Part shown: positions 1 to 9,700 of the stretch, one piece after another
Numbering within the stretch: the stretch's first letter is position 1
How the letters are laid out: each line of letters begins with the position of its first letter
Source of the DNA: Phycisphaerae bacterium
GTDB taxonomy: Bacteria; Planctomycetota; Phycisphaerae; UBA1845
Length of the DNA stretch: 42,716 nt
Direction: 5' to 3'
NCBI GenBank assembly: GCA_029260055.1
Contig: JAJDDX010000065.1
Coordinates: 1-42,716, forward strand
Position numbers and translations under genes: made by a program
The notes under the pieces: model-generated
What the model saw: only the letters and a program-made list of their open reading frames with translations
What the model was told of the DNA's origin: nothing
The model's database searches: none

Positions 1-732
1 TTGCTGTCGGCGGTGGTCGGTGTGCCGCCGGTGTTCCAGCAGACGCCCCGAGCCGTGACGGTCGCGTTACCGTCAGCCGTGACGTTTCCGCCGCTGTCGG
101 CCGTGGTGCCAGTGATGTTGGATGCGGCGGTCGTTGTGACGGTTGGCACGGTGTCGGTCGTGAACGAGACTTCGTTTCCGTAGCTTGTTCCGACGTTGTT
201 GGTGGCGTAGGCGCGCACGTAGTAGGTCGTGTTGGCGGTCAGGCCGGTGATGCTGCTGGCGAACGCTCCGGTGCCGGTGCCGTCGGTGGTCTTGTCGTCG
301 GCGGTGGTCGGCGTGCCGCCGGTATTCCAGCAGACACCGCGAGCGGTGACGGCTGCGCCCCCGTCGGTCGTGACGTTGCCGCCGCTGTCGGCGGTAGTGC
401 CGGTGATGTTGGATACGGCGGTGGTCGTGACGGTCGGTGTGGTGTCGGTCGTGAACGAGACTTCGTTACCGTAGCTCGTTCCGTCGATGTTGGTTGCGTA
501 GGCGCGGACGTAGTAGGTCGTGTTGGCGGTCAGGCCGGTGAGGTTGCTGACGAACACGCCGGTGCCGGCTCCGTCGGTGGTCTTGCTGTCAGCGGTGGTC
601 GGCGTACCGCCGGTGTTCCAGCACACGCCGCGAGCGGTGACACCCGCGCCACCGTCCGCCGTGACATTGCCGCCGGAGTCGGCGGTGGTGTCGGCGATGT
701 TGGATGCCGCGGTGGTCGTGACCGTTGGCACT
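1..732 (-). repeat. 291-bp in-frame tandem repeat (about 2.5 copies)
   Basis: The same DNA string starts at 1, 292 and 583, which is an exact 291-bp period (97 codons). The copies differ at scattered, mostly synonymous positions. They lie inside the FnIII-like protein gene and continue past the left edge. Confidence 0.9.
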
Positions 733-821
733 GCGGCGGGCGAGGCCGTCACGACGGTGACCCCCAACCCGAGCGTCGCCGTCAACACCAGCATGCAGCG
801 GCTCGGCTTTCGCTTCCTCAT
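1..821 (-). CDS. secreted FnIII-like tandem-repeat protein (partial, C-terminus off window)
   Basis: The minus-strand frame is open from an ATG at 821-819 to the window edge, so no stop is visible; at least 273 codons are present. The N-terminus has a basic start, a hydrophobic stretch (LVLTATLGLGVTVVTASPAA) and a likely signal-peptidase site near residue 27-30, so the protein is probably exported. After it come about 2.5 copies of a 97-residue unit. Each unit carries TTADSGGNVT, then RGVCWNTGGTPTTAD, then LTGLTANTTYYVRAYATN and YGNEVSFTT. The last two motifs are the typical end of a fibronectin type III-like beta-sandwich found in bacterial surface proteins. Each unit has one Cys. A GAGG sits 6 nt before the ATG. 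The role is probably surface display or adhesion, but that is inference. The total length and any anchor lie outside the window. Confidence 0.85.
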   Translation of the reverse strand, partial: MRKRKPSRCMLVLTATLGLGVTVVTASPAAVPTVTTTAASNIADTTADSGGNVTADGGAGVTARGVCWNTGGTPTTADSKTTDGAGTGVFVSNLTGLTANTTYYVRAYATNIDGTSYGNEVSFTTDTTPTVTTTAVSNITGTTADSGGNVTTDGGAAVTARGVCWNTGGTPTTADDKTTDGTGTGAFASSITGLTANTTYYVRAYATNNVGTSYGNEVSFTTDTVPTVTTTAASNITGTTADSGGNVTADGNATVTARGVCWNTGGTPTTADS

Positions 822-1311
822 GAGTGCCTCACTTCGAGAGGATCCCGGATGCGATCGTCCGTGTGGATGCGCAACTCGGAGCCGTGCGCTGCTGTCAGTG
901 GCAGCCGGGTGATGGGCTTCGACATGCTTGACTCGGGGCGCACGCGGCTCGGCGGCCCCCTGGCAACGGCGTCGACTCCGTGTTTCGTGGGACGTCACAG
1001 ACGACCCTTACCGATTGTCGGTTCGTTCCTGCGGTGAATGGAAAAGCAAATGGAAGCCGCGCGAGGGCGAGCCGTCGTCGCGTCGGGCCTGCGGGAGCAT
1101 GTCACGCTCGTGGGGCGAACCCAATGGGCGGATCGACGCCTGGGTACCTGAGGTAAGGGGGTTATCGGATGCGCCGGAAGGCCGGGCGTAGCCGAGGTCT
1201 CTTGGTCGAACCGGGAACGCACCTTGGTGTTTTCCCTAAGAGCGGTGGGCTCGGGCGAAGACTGCGCGGCTGTCGCGCGGCGCTGTTCGCACGCGGAGCG
1301 GCATCCGCGGG
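822..1311. other. 490-bp intergenic region between two minus-strand genes
   Basis: No convincing gene was found. The short frames here lack coding-like composition and Shine-Dalgarno sites. A 6-bp stem, CGCGGA (1292-1297) with TCCGCG (1304-1309), lies immediately after the stop of the large lipoprotein gene, but no T-run follows it on the minus strand, so it is at best a weak terminator. The region should also hold the promoter of the FnIII-repeat gene; no clear -35/-10 pair was recognised. Confidence 0.5.
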
Positions 1312-4300
1312 CTACTCGCACATGTCGGTGTCGGGCGCGTCGTCGATGACGGGGAGATCGCCCGTGGAGCAGGAGCCGATCTGCCAGTTTGCCCCGTTCA
1401 TCTGGACGTAGCCGCTGCCGCACCAGTAGTGGTTGAACCGAGAGACGACCTGCGGGCAGAGCCAGTCTTGCGCGTCTTGCGAGGTGGCGAACCCGCCCTG
1501 CAACTCTACTTTTGTCACCATGATCGACGAGTCCATGCCGCCGCCGGGGTAGCTTGACTTGGGCGCCTCGGCCTCGAATCCCGATCGTGTCGAGATGTAG
1601 ACAAGCGGCGCACCCCAGCAGCATACGTTGCTCGTGTACCACACGACGTAGTCGTCAGGTGGCACGCAATCCGCGTCGGCGCACGCGATGTCGTCGCCGA
1701 AGTAGGTGCCGGAAGCCGTGTCGCAATCGGCCTCCGTCTCCTCCGTACACACGCCGGCGACGCAGCACGCTCCGGTCGGGTCGGGGCAGTCCTCGGGGAG
1801 GCACGGCGCGTCACCGCCGTCGCCGGAAGCGAGATCGACCTCGTCCGCGGTTTCAGAGAAGTAGATGCTCACGCTGAGCACGGGCTCTACGCCCGGCGTG
1901 TAGACGATGAAGACCCACGGCAGGTCCGAACCGCGACCGTCGATCAGGTAGAACGGGATCGTGAAGGACCCGACCGAATTGCCGTTGTCGTCGTACACCT
2001 GGACCGTTTCGTCTCCGCAGACTTCGATGGGCCGGGTGCGGTTGGTTAGCCCGAAGAGGCTGCACTCGTCGTTTGTCTCATCCCCGTCCAGCGACGCGGT
2101 CCAGTCGGCACACAATCGCTCGTCGACACCGGTCCCGACGACACGGATGGGCGTGTCGACGAGGTGGTTGCCGGTGCCCGAGGCGAAGTAGCTGACCGAG
2201 GAGCAGTCGCCGGTCGTGGGGCCGTCGCTGCTGTTATCATTCGTGTTGTCGGTGCCGTTGTCGTTACCGTTGTCCTGGTTCGCGTCATCCGGATCGCAGT
2301 CGGAGTCGGTTTCGTTGCAGAAGGTGTGGCAGGTCCCGTCGCCTCCGCAGCAGAAACCGGTCGCCTGGCACAGTGCCGCGTTGGTGCAGTCCGGATCCGG
2401 TTCAGAGAGGGGGCATTGCGTGTCGCATCGTCCGTCGCCCGCGCAGCAGGTGTCCATGACGCCGCATATGAGCTCACGGCTCGGGCAGTCCGGGTCGCCG
2501 TCGACGCACATCTCCGGGCATCTGCCGTCGTTGACGCCGCACAGCGCGCAGTCGGGGTCCTCCTCCGGGCAATCGGTCCAGGAACTGTCGCAGACGTTGT
2601 CGTTCGGGCAACACCATCCGAAAGCGGCGCATATTTCGTCGTTGGGGCTCTGCTCTTCGGCGTCGGCCGTGCTCGCCACGTTGGAATAGTCCGAAGCGAC
2701 TTCTCCGCGGACCGCGTACACACGGTAGACGTAGATCTTCGAGCCGTCGGGCACGGTGTCGGAGCCGGCCTCGGCCTCCGCGGAGGCCCCGCCCACCGCC
2801 ACGAACCCGCCGCCGTCGGAGCTGCGCTCGATGACGAAGCTGTCCTCGCCTTCCGAGTGGTCGAGCCACGTGAGCGATACGGCGACGCCGCTTAGCGACA
2901 CGCGAAGGTGACTCGGGGCAGCCGGCTTGTCGCTTTCGATGTCGAACAGCTTCAGCTTCACCGTGACTGCGTCAGAGTACGCCGATGTGCCGGCCCCGTT
3001 CCTCGCCGCCACCTGGTAGGAGTAGGTGTGACCCGCCTCGACGCTCAGATCAACGTATGAAGTCGTAGATGCATCGATGTCAATTAAGTGGGTAAAACCG
3101 CCGCCATCGGTCGAGCGCGCGATCAGGAACTGGTCCGCATCGCCGGCCACGTGGATCCACGTCACGATGACCGAATCATTATCGACGACTGTCGCGCCCA
3201 GGTCAGTCGGAGGTTCCGGAGTCGTTTGCCGTTCGACCTCGATGGTCGCGACGTTCGATGCGGTCGACCGTTCCTCGGACGGGCCGACAGCAAAGACGCG
3301 ATAGTAGTTGGTCTCGCCTATCGCGGGCATCTTGTCGGAATAGGACGTCACGTTTGCCCCCACCGAGTCCATGGTGGCCCAATTGCCGACCGTCTTCCAC
3401 TCGATGTCAAAGCCCGACTCGTCGTCGGAGTTGTCCTTCCAGGTCAACCCCACGGGGGCCTTGCCGTCTCTAGCGCTGGCTCCGAGATCCGTTGGCGCCT
3501 CGGGACCGGATTCGCAAAGCTTGACGGTTCCGAGCTTGGCCTCGAACTTACGCTCGAAACCGAATGCTTTTTCGTCGCGCAGGTCTTCGTTGAGCACCTT
3601 GGCGCCGAACTGCAGAGCCGCCTCGGCCTTAAGTCCGCCGGCTATCTCGACGTCGCAGGGCTCGAAAGCGTTGATACTGGCTTCGATATACGGGCCCAGT
3701 CCGAGGGTAGGGCCAAGCGCTCCGTATAACATCCACTTGGCCGTCGCCATCACCTGGGCACTGGCCTGCCCCTTGGCCTTGCCCTGCTGGCCGGTCGTCT
3801 GCTGCTGAAGGATCGCACTCCAGCCGTCGGCTGCGGTCCACTGCCCGCCGATCTCCGCGGAGCCGGAAGTCGAGACGCTCAGCGCGCCTGTGAAGTTCGC
3901 GGAGACGCTCCCTACCAGTAGGATCTCGCTATAGACGGGGATCGGACCGATCCAGAAGAGGACCCGCGTCTTTCCAAGGGTGCGTTCGGACTTGTGGAAA
4001 TCGTGACTCGCCTCGGCCGCCTTGTAGGACAGGCCGAGTTCCATTTCGTAGTCGCTGGGCATGCTGACCTTGATCTTCTGCAGCCCACTGAAGACACCTG
4101 CCTTCAATTCGAGAATGGCCGAGGTCTTGAGCTTGATCCCGACCGAGGCTTCGGCCTTGTTGTCGTTGGTTTTGAAGGACACGTTGAGATCGAGGACGGG
4201 CACTTCCATGGCGGCCTGCCCGTCGACACCGACGATGATGCGTGAGCTCTGGCTCATTTCGTTGACGGTGACGCCGTCGGCCGGCGTGAAGGAAAGGAAC

Positions 4301-4740
4301 GTGCCGGCCACCTCGACATCAACCAGGCTGAACGCCTCGTCAAGCGGCACGTCCTCGGTAATCAATGTCACTTCGCCGCTGTCGGTGACGGCGGTGTCCA
4401 CCACGCGCCGCAGGAACGGAGCCGCGGGCGACGTGCTGGCGATCAGCGTGCCCGTCTGGATCGCAGACGCCGCCGAACCCGCTTGGAACGTCAGCGAGTC
4501 GGCCGTCCCGTCGATCAGATCGGAGACCATGTCGTCCATGGTCGTGATCGGCATGGCCGGTTCGACCACGTTCACCGCCTCGGTGTCGTTGTCGGAACCG
4601 TTCGTGTTCGCGTTCGTGTTGGCGTTTGGCGAGGGCGCGGCGGGGTTGCAGCCGGCCTGAGACAGGAAGCACCAGCTAGCGGCGGCCAACAGCGCCAGGC
4701 CGACTAGGGCCTTGGAGGAGTGGTTGATCATCTTGTGCAT
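1312..4740 (-). CDS. large modular surface lipoprotein with three FnIII domains and Cys-rich region
   Basis: This is an approximately 1142-residue exported protein. An N-terminal hydrophobic segment ends in LSQAGC, a lipobox-like site with Gln at -3, so Cys-31 is the probable lipidated residue. Next comes a low-complexity linker of Asn, Thr and Pro, typical of planctomycete lipoproteins. Residues about 60-410 are an unrecognised beta-rich region. Three fibronectin type III domains follow at about 413-505, 508-605 and 610-700, each with a T/LTW core and a YxYxVxA-like strand. A Cys-rich segment at 700-825 has repeats of the CCxxDGxC...DxDC kind, then an Asp/Asn linker and a C-terminal part with a PTGACCVAGVC motif. 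A TTG at 4746 would add two residues; neither start has a good ribosome site, and an ATG at 4731 is also possible. The function is unknown; a surface adhesion or structural role is inferred. Confidence 0.85.
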   Translation of the reverse strand: MHKMINHSSKALVGLALLAAASWCFLSQAGCNPAAPSPNANTNANTNGSDNDTEAVNVVEPAMPITTMDDMVSDLIDGTADSLTFQAGSAASAIQTGTLIASTSPAAPFLRRVVDTAVTDSGEVTLITEDVPLDEAFSLVDVEVAGTFLSFTPADGVTVNEMSQSSRIIVGVDGQAAMEVPVLDLNVSFKTNDNKAEASVGIKLKTSAILELKAGVFSGLQKIKVSMPSDYEMELGLSYKAAEASHDFHKSERTLGKTRVLFWIGPIPVYSEILLVGSVSANFTGALSVSTSGSAEIGGQWTAADGWSAILQQQTTGQQGKAKGQASAQVMATAKWMLYGALGPTLGLGPYIEASINAFEPCDVEIAGGLKAEAALQFGAKVLNEDLRDEKAFGFERKFEAKLGTVKLCESGPEAPTDLGASARDGKAPVGLTWKDNSDDESGFDIEWKTVGNWATMDSVGANVTSYSDKMPAIGETNYYRVFAVGPSEERSTASNVATIEVERQTTPEPPTDLGATVVDNDSVIVTWIHVAGDADQFLIARSTDGGGFTHLIDIDASTTSYVDLSVEAGHTYSYQVAARNGAGTSAYSDAVTVKLKLFDIESDKPAAPSHLRVSLSGVAVSLTWLDHSEGEDSFVIERSSDGGGFVAVGGASAEAEAGSDTVPDGSKIYVYRVYAVRGEVASDYSNVASTADAEEQSPNDEICAAFGWCCPNDNVCDSSWTDCPEEDPDCALCGVNDGRCPEMCVDGDPDCPSRELICGVMDTCCAGDGRCDTQCPLSEPDPDCTNAALCQATGFCCGGDGTCHTFCNETDSDCDPDDANQDNGNDNGTDNTNDNSSDGPTTGDCSSVSYFASGTGNHLVDTPIRVVGTGVDERLCADWTASLDGDETNDECSLFGLTNRTRPIEVCGDETVQVYDDNGNSVGSFTIPFYLIDGRGSDLPWVFIVYTPGVEPVLSVSIYFSETADEVDLASGDGGDAPCLPEDCPDPTGACCVAGVCTEETEADCDTASGTYFGDDIACADADCVPPDDYVVWYTSNVCCWGAPLVYISTRSGFEAEAPKSSYPGGGMDSSIMVTKVELQGGFATSQDAQDWLCPQVVSRFNHYWCGSGYVQMNGANWQIGSCSTGDLPVIDDAPDTDMCE

Positions 4741-5194
4741 CCGCAATGGGGGAGGGGAACCATGTTGCCGTACCGTTGATTCGACGTGCGATCAGTCTCG
4801 GGCCGCGCTAAATGCGGCTCGCCGAAGGGCGCATCGGCATGGCCGGCGACGCGCTTGAAGCTGATACGGCGGGCAACGGGTATCCACGGACCGAAGCGGC
4901 GAGGCCGTGTTTCGAGCGGGAAGAACGAGCGAATATCGGCCCAGTCCGTCCGGCAACACTATCGGACTGACGGCAGCGATCCCGGAATCGGTCGGTGGCC
5001 CCGGCGTTTTCGGGACGAGACCGCCCTGGGGTGCCAGGGTCTGGGCGGTGCTAGCGTAATGCCCCGGATGCGTTGACAATCACGTTGACCAGACGCAAGC
5101 GACCCGAGGGCACGGTTCGTCGGTTGGACCGAAGCCATCTGGTCGGCATTGGCGGACGGCCACCGTACTCGTCCGGAGCCACAGACGCTGGATC
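4741..5194. other. 454-bp divergent intergenic region
   Basis: This region separates the minus-strand lipoprotein gene from the plus-strand permease gene and should hold both promoters. A perfect TTGACA hexamer is present at 5073-5078 and a TTGACC at 5085-5090, but no matching -10 element lies at 16-18 nt from either. No small gene is convincing. Confidence 0.45.
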
Positions 5195-6535
5195 ATGGCA
5201 ACGTCAGACGGACAACTTCATCGCGGCTACGGCCTGTCCACGGCTACGTACGTGGTCATTGCCAGCATGATCGGCACGGGGATTCTCGTCTCGCCCGGCT
5301 ACATGGCGGCCTCGCTTCAGAACGTCACGGTGATCCTTCTGCTGTGGGTGCTTGGCGGCTGTCTTGCGATGTGCGGGGCGCTCTGCGTCGCGGAGTTGGC
5401 GGCAGCGCTGCCTCGGGCGGGTGGCGAATACGTCTACCTTCGCGAGGCGTACGGTCCGATGCCCGCGTTCCTATCGGGTTGGACCTCGTTCTTGCTGGGC
5501 TTCTCGGCGCCGCTCGCGGTGTCCAGCCATGTCGCAGCGGTCTATCTGCTGTCGCCGTTCGTTTCGGTAGATCAGGCGGGCGGTCAGAGTCAGGTCGTGC
5601 GTTTCGTGGCAGCCGGAATCATCGTGCTGATCACGTTGCCGAACCTGCTCGGGCAACGGCAATCCGCGTGGACGCAGAATCTGACGACGATCCTCAAGGT
5701 GGGCCTGTTCGCCGCGCTCGTGGCGTTGGGGTTCCTATTCGGCGACGGCCGGCTCGCGCATCTCGCCGAGGGGAAGCCGATTGGCGAGGTGGGCATCGGA
5801 ACTGCGGCGACGCAGTTGTTCTACGTGATGTTCGCGTACAGCGGCTGGAATGCCGCGAGCTATCTGGCAGGGGAAGTGAAGGAACCGGCACGGACACTCC
5901 CGCGGGCGCTGATTCTGGGCACGGGGCTAGTCGCGATCTTGTACGTGGCGGTCAGTGCCGTCTTCTCTTATGCCGTACCAGTATCCGGTGTCGGCTTTGC
6001 GGATGCGGAGGAGCTGCCCCGCAAAGCGGCGGAGGCTCTTTTCGGGGCAAACATTTCAGCCGCGTTCTCGGTGGCCATCGGTTTGACTTTTCTGGCAACG
6101 GTCAGCGCTTTCGTCGTGACCGGTCCGCGCATCTACTACGCCATGGCGCACGACGGCTTGTTCCCCGCCGCGGCGGGGCGGTTGAGCCGGCGGGGGGGCG
6201 TTCCCGTGCCGGCGATGGTTGCGCAGAGTGGTTGCGCGATTGCGATCCTATTTCTGACGGACTTCCTGAATCTGTACAAATACGCGGCTGTCGGTCTGTC
6301 GCTGTTTACTTTGCTTTTCATCAGTGCCTTGTTCGTGCTGCGATGGCGCAGGCCTGACCTCGATCGGCCGTTTCGAGTACCTCTGTACCCGTTCGTGCCG
6401 GCGATCTACCTGGTTGTGACAGCCTTCACCGCCGTGTTTGCCTTTCGGGAATGGCCGTGGCCGTCACTTCTCAGTCTCGGGACGATTCTAGCGGGCGTGC
6501 CGGTCTTCTACCTCTGGCGTTGGCTCCGGCGCTGA
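5195..6535 (+). CDS. amino acid permease, APC superfamily
   Basis: The 446-residue protein is hydrophobic along its length and consistent with about 12 membrane helices, the usual size and fold of an APC-superfamily transporter. Residues about 21-36 carry the first-helix motif IASMIGTGILVSPG, where the GTGI loop lines the substrate site in this family. GGEYVYLREAYGP (about 76-88) followed by FLSGW is the standard second signature. YSGWNAASYLAGEVKEPART (about 211-230) matches the conserved helix 6 and loop of the LAT/basic amino acid subgroups. The protein sits in the inner membrane and probably imports or exchanges amino acids; the substrate cannot be read from sequence. The ATG at 5195 has only a weak upstream ribosome site, but the first helix begins soon after it. 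It stands alone, with neighbours on opposite strands or separate transcripts. Confidence 0.93.
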   Translation: MATSDGQLHRGYGLSTATYVVIASMIGTGILVSPGYMAASLQNVTVILLLWVLGGCLAMCGALCVAELAAALPRAGGEYVYLREAYGPMPAFLSGWTSFLLGFSAPLAVSSHVAAVYLLSPFVSVDQAGGQSQVVRFVAAGIIVLITLPNLLGQRQSAWTQNLTTILKVGLFAALVALGFLFGDGRLAHLAEGKPIGEVGIGTAATQLFYVMFAYSGWNAASYLAGEVKEPARTLPRALILGTGLVAILYVAVSAVFSYAVPVSGVGFADAEELPRKAAEALFGANISAAFSVAIGLTFLATVSAFVVTGPRIYYAMAHDGLFPAAAGRLSRRGGVPVPAMVAQSGCAIAILFLTDFLNLYKYAAVGLSLFTLLFISALFVLRWRRPDLDRPFRVPLYPFVPAIYLVVTAFTAVFAFREWPWPSLLSLGTILAGVPVFYLWRWLRR

Positions 6536-6557
6536 GGTCTGTGAACACACTTCGGCA

Positions 6558-6586
6558 TCGATTTTTCCGCACTGATTCGTTATTAT
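6558..6586 (+). promoter_or_regulatory. possible promoter (TATTAT -10)
   Basis: TATTAT at 6581-6586 matches the -10 consensus at five of six positions inside an AT-rich patch that stands out from the GC-rich surroundings. The hexamer 17 nt upstream (6558-6563) matches TTGACA at only three of six. It would drive the beta-repeat protein gene at 6776 with a leader of roughly 180 nt. Confidence 0.3.
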
Positions 6587-6658
6587 GAAGGCTCAGTTCG
6601 GGAGGTTCGGCATGTCAAGTCGGCACCGCCGGGGTCCGGCTTGCGAGTTAGATCGAAT

Positions 6659-6685
6659 CCCGCGCGCCACCTTGGCGCGCGCGGG
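6659..6685 (+). promoter_or_regulatory. GC-rich hairpin in leader of the beta-repeat protein gene
   Basis: CGCGCGCC (6661-6668) and GGCGCGCG (6674-6681) form a perfect 8-bp stem around the loop ACCTT. No T-run follows, so it is not an obvious intrinsic terminator of the permease gene. It lies about 90 nt before the ATG at 6776 and may be an mRNA leader structure; that role is a guess. Confidence 0.35.
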
Positions 6686-6775
6686 CAAGGTGGGCTCGTG
6701 GAGTTCCGTGACCACGGCATATCGAGGGCTCGTCCGCCTGCCCAACGCGGTAGCTGTCTATACGGAGAGCGGCTC

Positions 6776-9700
6776 ATGTCATCGATCAATCAAAGGCGTT
6801 GTTTCGGCAGTGCGTGGATTTGCGCGGCGGCACTCTGCGTGTTCGGCGGGACCGCCGCCCGTGCCGCCAACTACACATGGAACGGATCCGACGGCACCCG
6901 ATGGCATACGCCAGCCAACTGGACGCCGAACGGGGTACCCGACGGCAACACGGACAACGTGCTTTTCGTTGCCGTTCCGTCCTCTTCCTATTCCGTCACG
7001 TACCTTAGCCACATAACGACCAGGAGCCTCGAGGTTCGCGCGGGTACCGTGACATTGGCGGACTCAGATGGATTCCTCACGTATACGCTTGACGCCGGAG
7101 GAATCTTCGCGACGGCCGTCATCGGATCCACCACAGGGCCGTTGACCCAGCTTAAGGTCCAGGGGTACGCGGGCGCCAGCACGTCGTCTATCGATGCGAA
7201 CGGCCCTCTCTTTGTTGCTCTGCCGGCTGGCAGTAACGCAAAACTGGAGATTTGGCATTTCTTCTGGGACAACACTTCGTATGTGCAAATCGGTATAGGC
7301 GGCGCCGGCGAACTGGAACTGCGGGAGCGCGGCCGCCTTTCATGCACGGGCGCGTTGCTCGGTACCGATTCCGCTGCGACAGGCACGGCGACCGTCGGCG
7401 GCTTGAGCAGCTCGTGGACCAACACCGGTCTCCTCAAGATCGGCAACTTCGGCACGGGAACGCTCACGATCAATGCACCCGGCAGCGTGTCCAACGACGG
7501 CGATGGAAGCATCGCGCACTTCGGCGGTTCGATCGGTACGGTTCTGGTGACGGGCCCTGGGGCGGAATGGCAAAACAACGCATCCCTCTACGTCGGTGGC
7601 CACGCCGGCGCTGCGGGCGGCACGGCCACGCTGACCGTCGAAGCGGATGGGGTCACCACGGTGGTGGGCGATCTGATGCTCTACGTCGGCAACACCGTGA
7701 ACCTGGACGGAGGCGTGATCAACGCCGGGTCGCTGAGCGGCGCTGAGGGTGTACTGAACTGGATCGCGGGCACGCTACACATCACCGGCGCGGGCTTGCT
7801 CATCGATCCGAACGAACCGCTGGGAGACAACAGGCAGATCGGCGCCGGGCAGACGCTGTCGGTGGACGGCGTACTGAACGTCGGGGTAAACGCGGGCGCC
7901 ACCTTTACCGTTGCCGAAGGCGTGGGTGTCACGAGTGGTTCGGCTCTGATCGGTAGCGTGAACGGAGGATCGGCCCTTTCGACAGCTCGGGTCACAGGCA
8001 GCGGATCAACGTGGACGATGAGCGGCGATCTGGGGATGCGCAGCGTCAATGGAGCCGACTTGATCGTGGAGAATGGCGGTGTCGTGTCGAACCAGGATGG
8101 TCTGATCGCGTGGCTGGCGGGCACGAGGGCTGACATCGACCTGACGGGTGCCGATACGCAATGGAACAGTAGCGGCTCAGTCTATCTTGGCGGCCAGGCT
8201 GTTTTGCCGGGCGGTTCGGGAGAGCTGCACGTGTCCAACGGCGCTGAGATGCACGTGGCCGGCGATCTTAGAATATGGCACAGCTACTACGCCGACGTCT
8301 CCGGCGGCCTCTTGACCGCGTCCAATCTTGACCTCTACGGTGGTATGAGCGTCGATCCCGGTACGATGGAGATTCTGGGCGGCAACGTGAATATCATCGA
8401 CAGCGATGCGTTCATCGAGGGCACAATCGATATCCAAGGCAGCGCTTTGAACATCACGGGCGGCGGCCAGCTCTACGGGACCATTCTTGGCGACGGGACC
8501 ACGCAGGTCGCATTGCACGATACCGATTCCGCTTGGTCGACGGAGGCCGCGCTGTATGTAGGGACAGCCACGGCCGGTGAGAACCGACTTGCCCTGTTGA
8601 CAGTCGGATCAGGCGCCGTCGTTGACGTGCAGGGCGTGGTCGCGCTGTTGACGCCGGGTGCCCTTGCGCTAAGCGGCGGGTCGATCAACGCGGCGGAGTT
8701 TGACTTGGGCACCGCGGATTTCCAGGGCTTCGGAGCACTCAACGGCCGCGTCTTTGGAGAAGGCGCGGTCATCACTGCGACGGGCCAGTTGATCATGGGA
8801 GGCGCTATGCACCCGTTGGGCTTCAGTCATGACGGCCTGCTGCATGTGGGCGCCAACCCCGTGACGTTGAATTCACTCGGCTTCGCCCGACCCGGCGCAC
8901 TGACCACGATTCAACCAGGCGGCAGGCTGGCGGCGCCAAACGGCCTGGTGCTCGACAACGGAGACTACCTGAGCGGCGCCGGCACGGTCATCGCGCCCAT
9001 CGCGGCGGGCTTCGGCTCGACGATCTTCGTGGGCGAAGGAGAACTCCATATCGGTGACCCAACTGCCACGGACGGCTTCTTCAGCGACGGCGTGCTTGAA
9101 ATCGGCCCCCAAAGTGTCAGGCTTTACGATGCAAATGAGGCCGTGCTCGGTTCCCTGACGACGCTCGGCTTCGGCGACGCTGCCGGATCCCTTGCGGCGG
9201 AATATGGCGCCGTTCTCGAATTCGGCAAGAACCTCGTTGGCCACGGTGTCGTCGATACGCCCGACGATCCGACCACGCCGCTGATCAACAACGGTTCGAT
9301 CGTAGGGGATGCCATCGGGCGCCCAATCGAGTTGACCGGCTACGTCAAAGGCGTGGGCACGATGGATAACGTGACCATCACCGGCACGGATGCACCCGGT
9401 TTCAGTACGGCTCGTGTCTATCGAGGCAACATGTCCTACAGCGGCACAGTTGAAATCGAGATCGGCGGTTTGAATCCCGGCAGCGGATACGATCAGATCA
9501 ACCACAGCGGGACAGCCGGGCTCGGGGGCGAACTTCGGATCGAACTCGTCACCGGATTCGAGCCGCAGGTCGGCCAAGCGTTTACGATCATGACCTACGC
9601 ATCCAGGACCGGCGAGTTTGCCACGGTGGTAGGGCGGGGTGACTGTGGCGGCTCGGTTTTCGAGCTCGAATACGGAGATACGGCGTTGAGCCTGAACGTC

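Noticed and set aside
2164-2895. Plus-strand open frame of 243 codons opposite the Cys-rich lipoprotein region
   Set aside because: It is a Val/Ala/Arg-rich shadow of the minus-strand coding sequence, with no ribosome site or family match.
5073-5090. TTGACA and TTGACC as a full promoter of the permease
   Set aside because: No -10-like hexamer occurs at 16-18 nt from either site.
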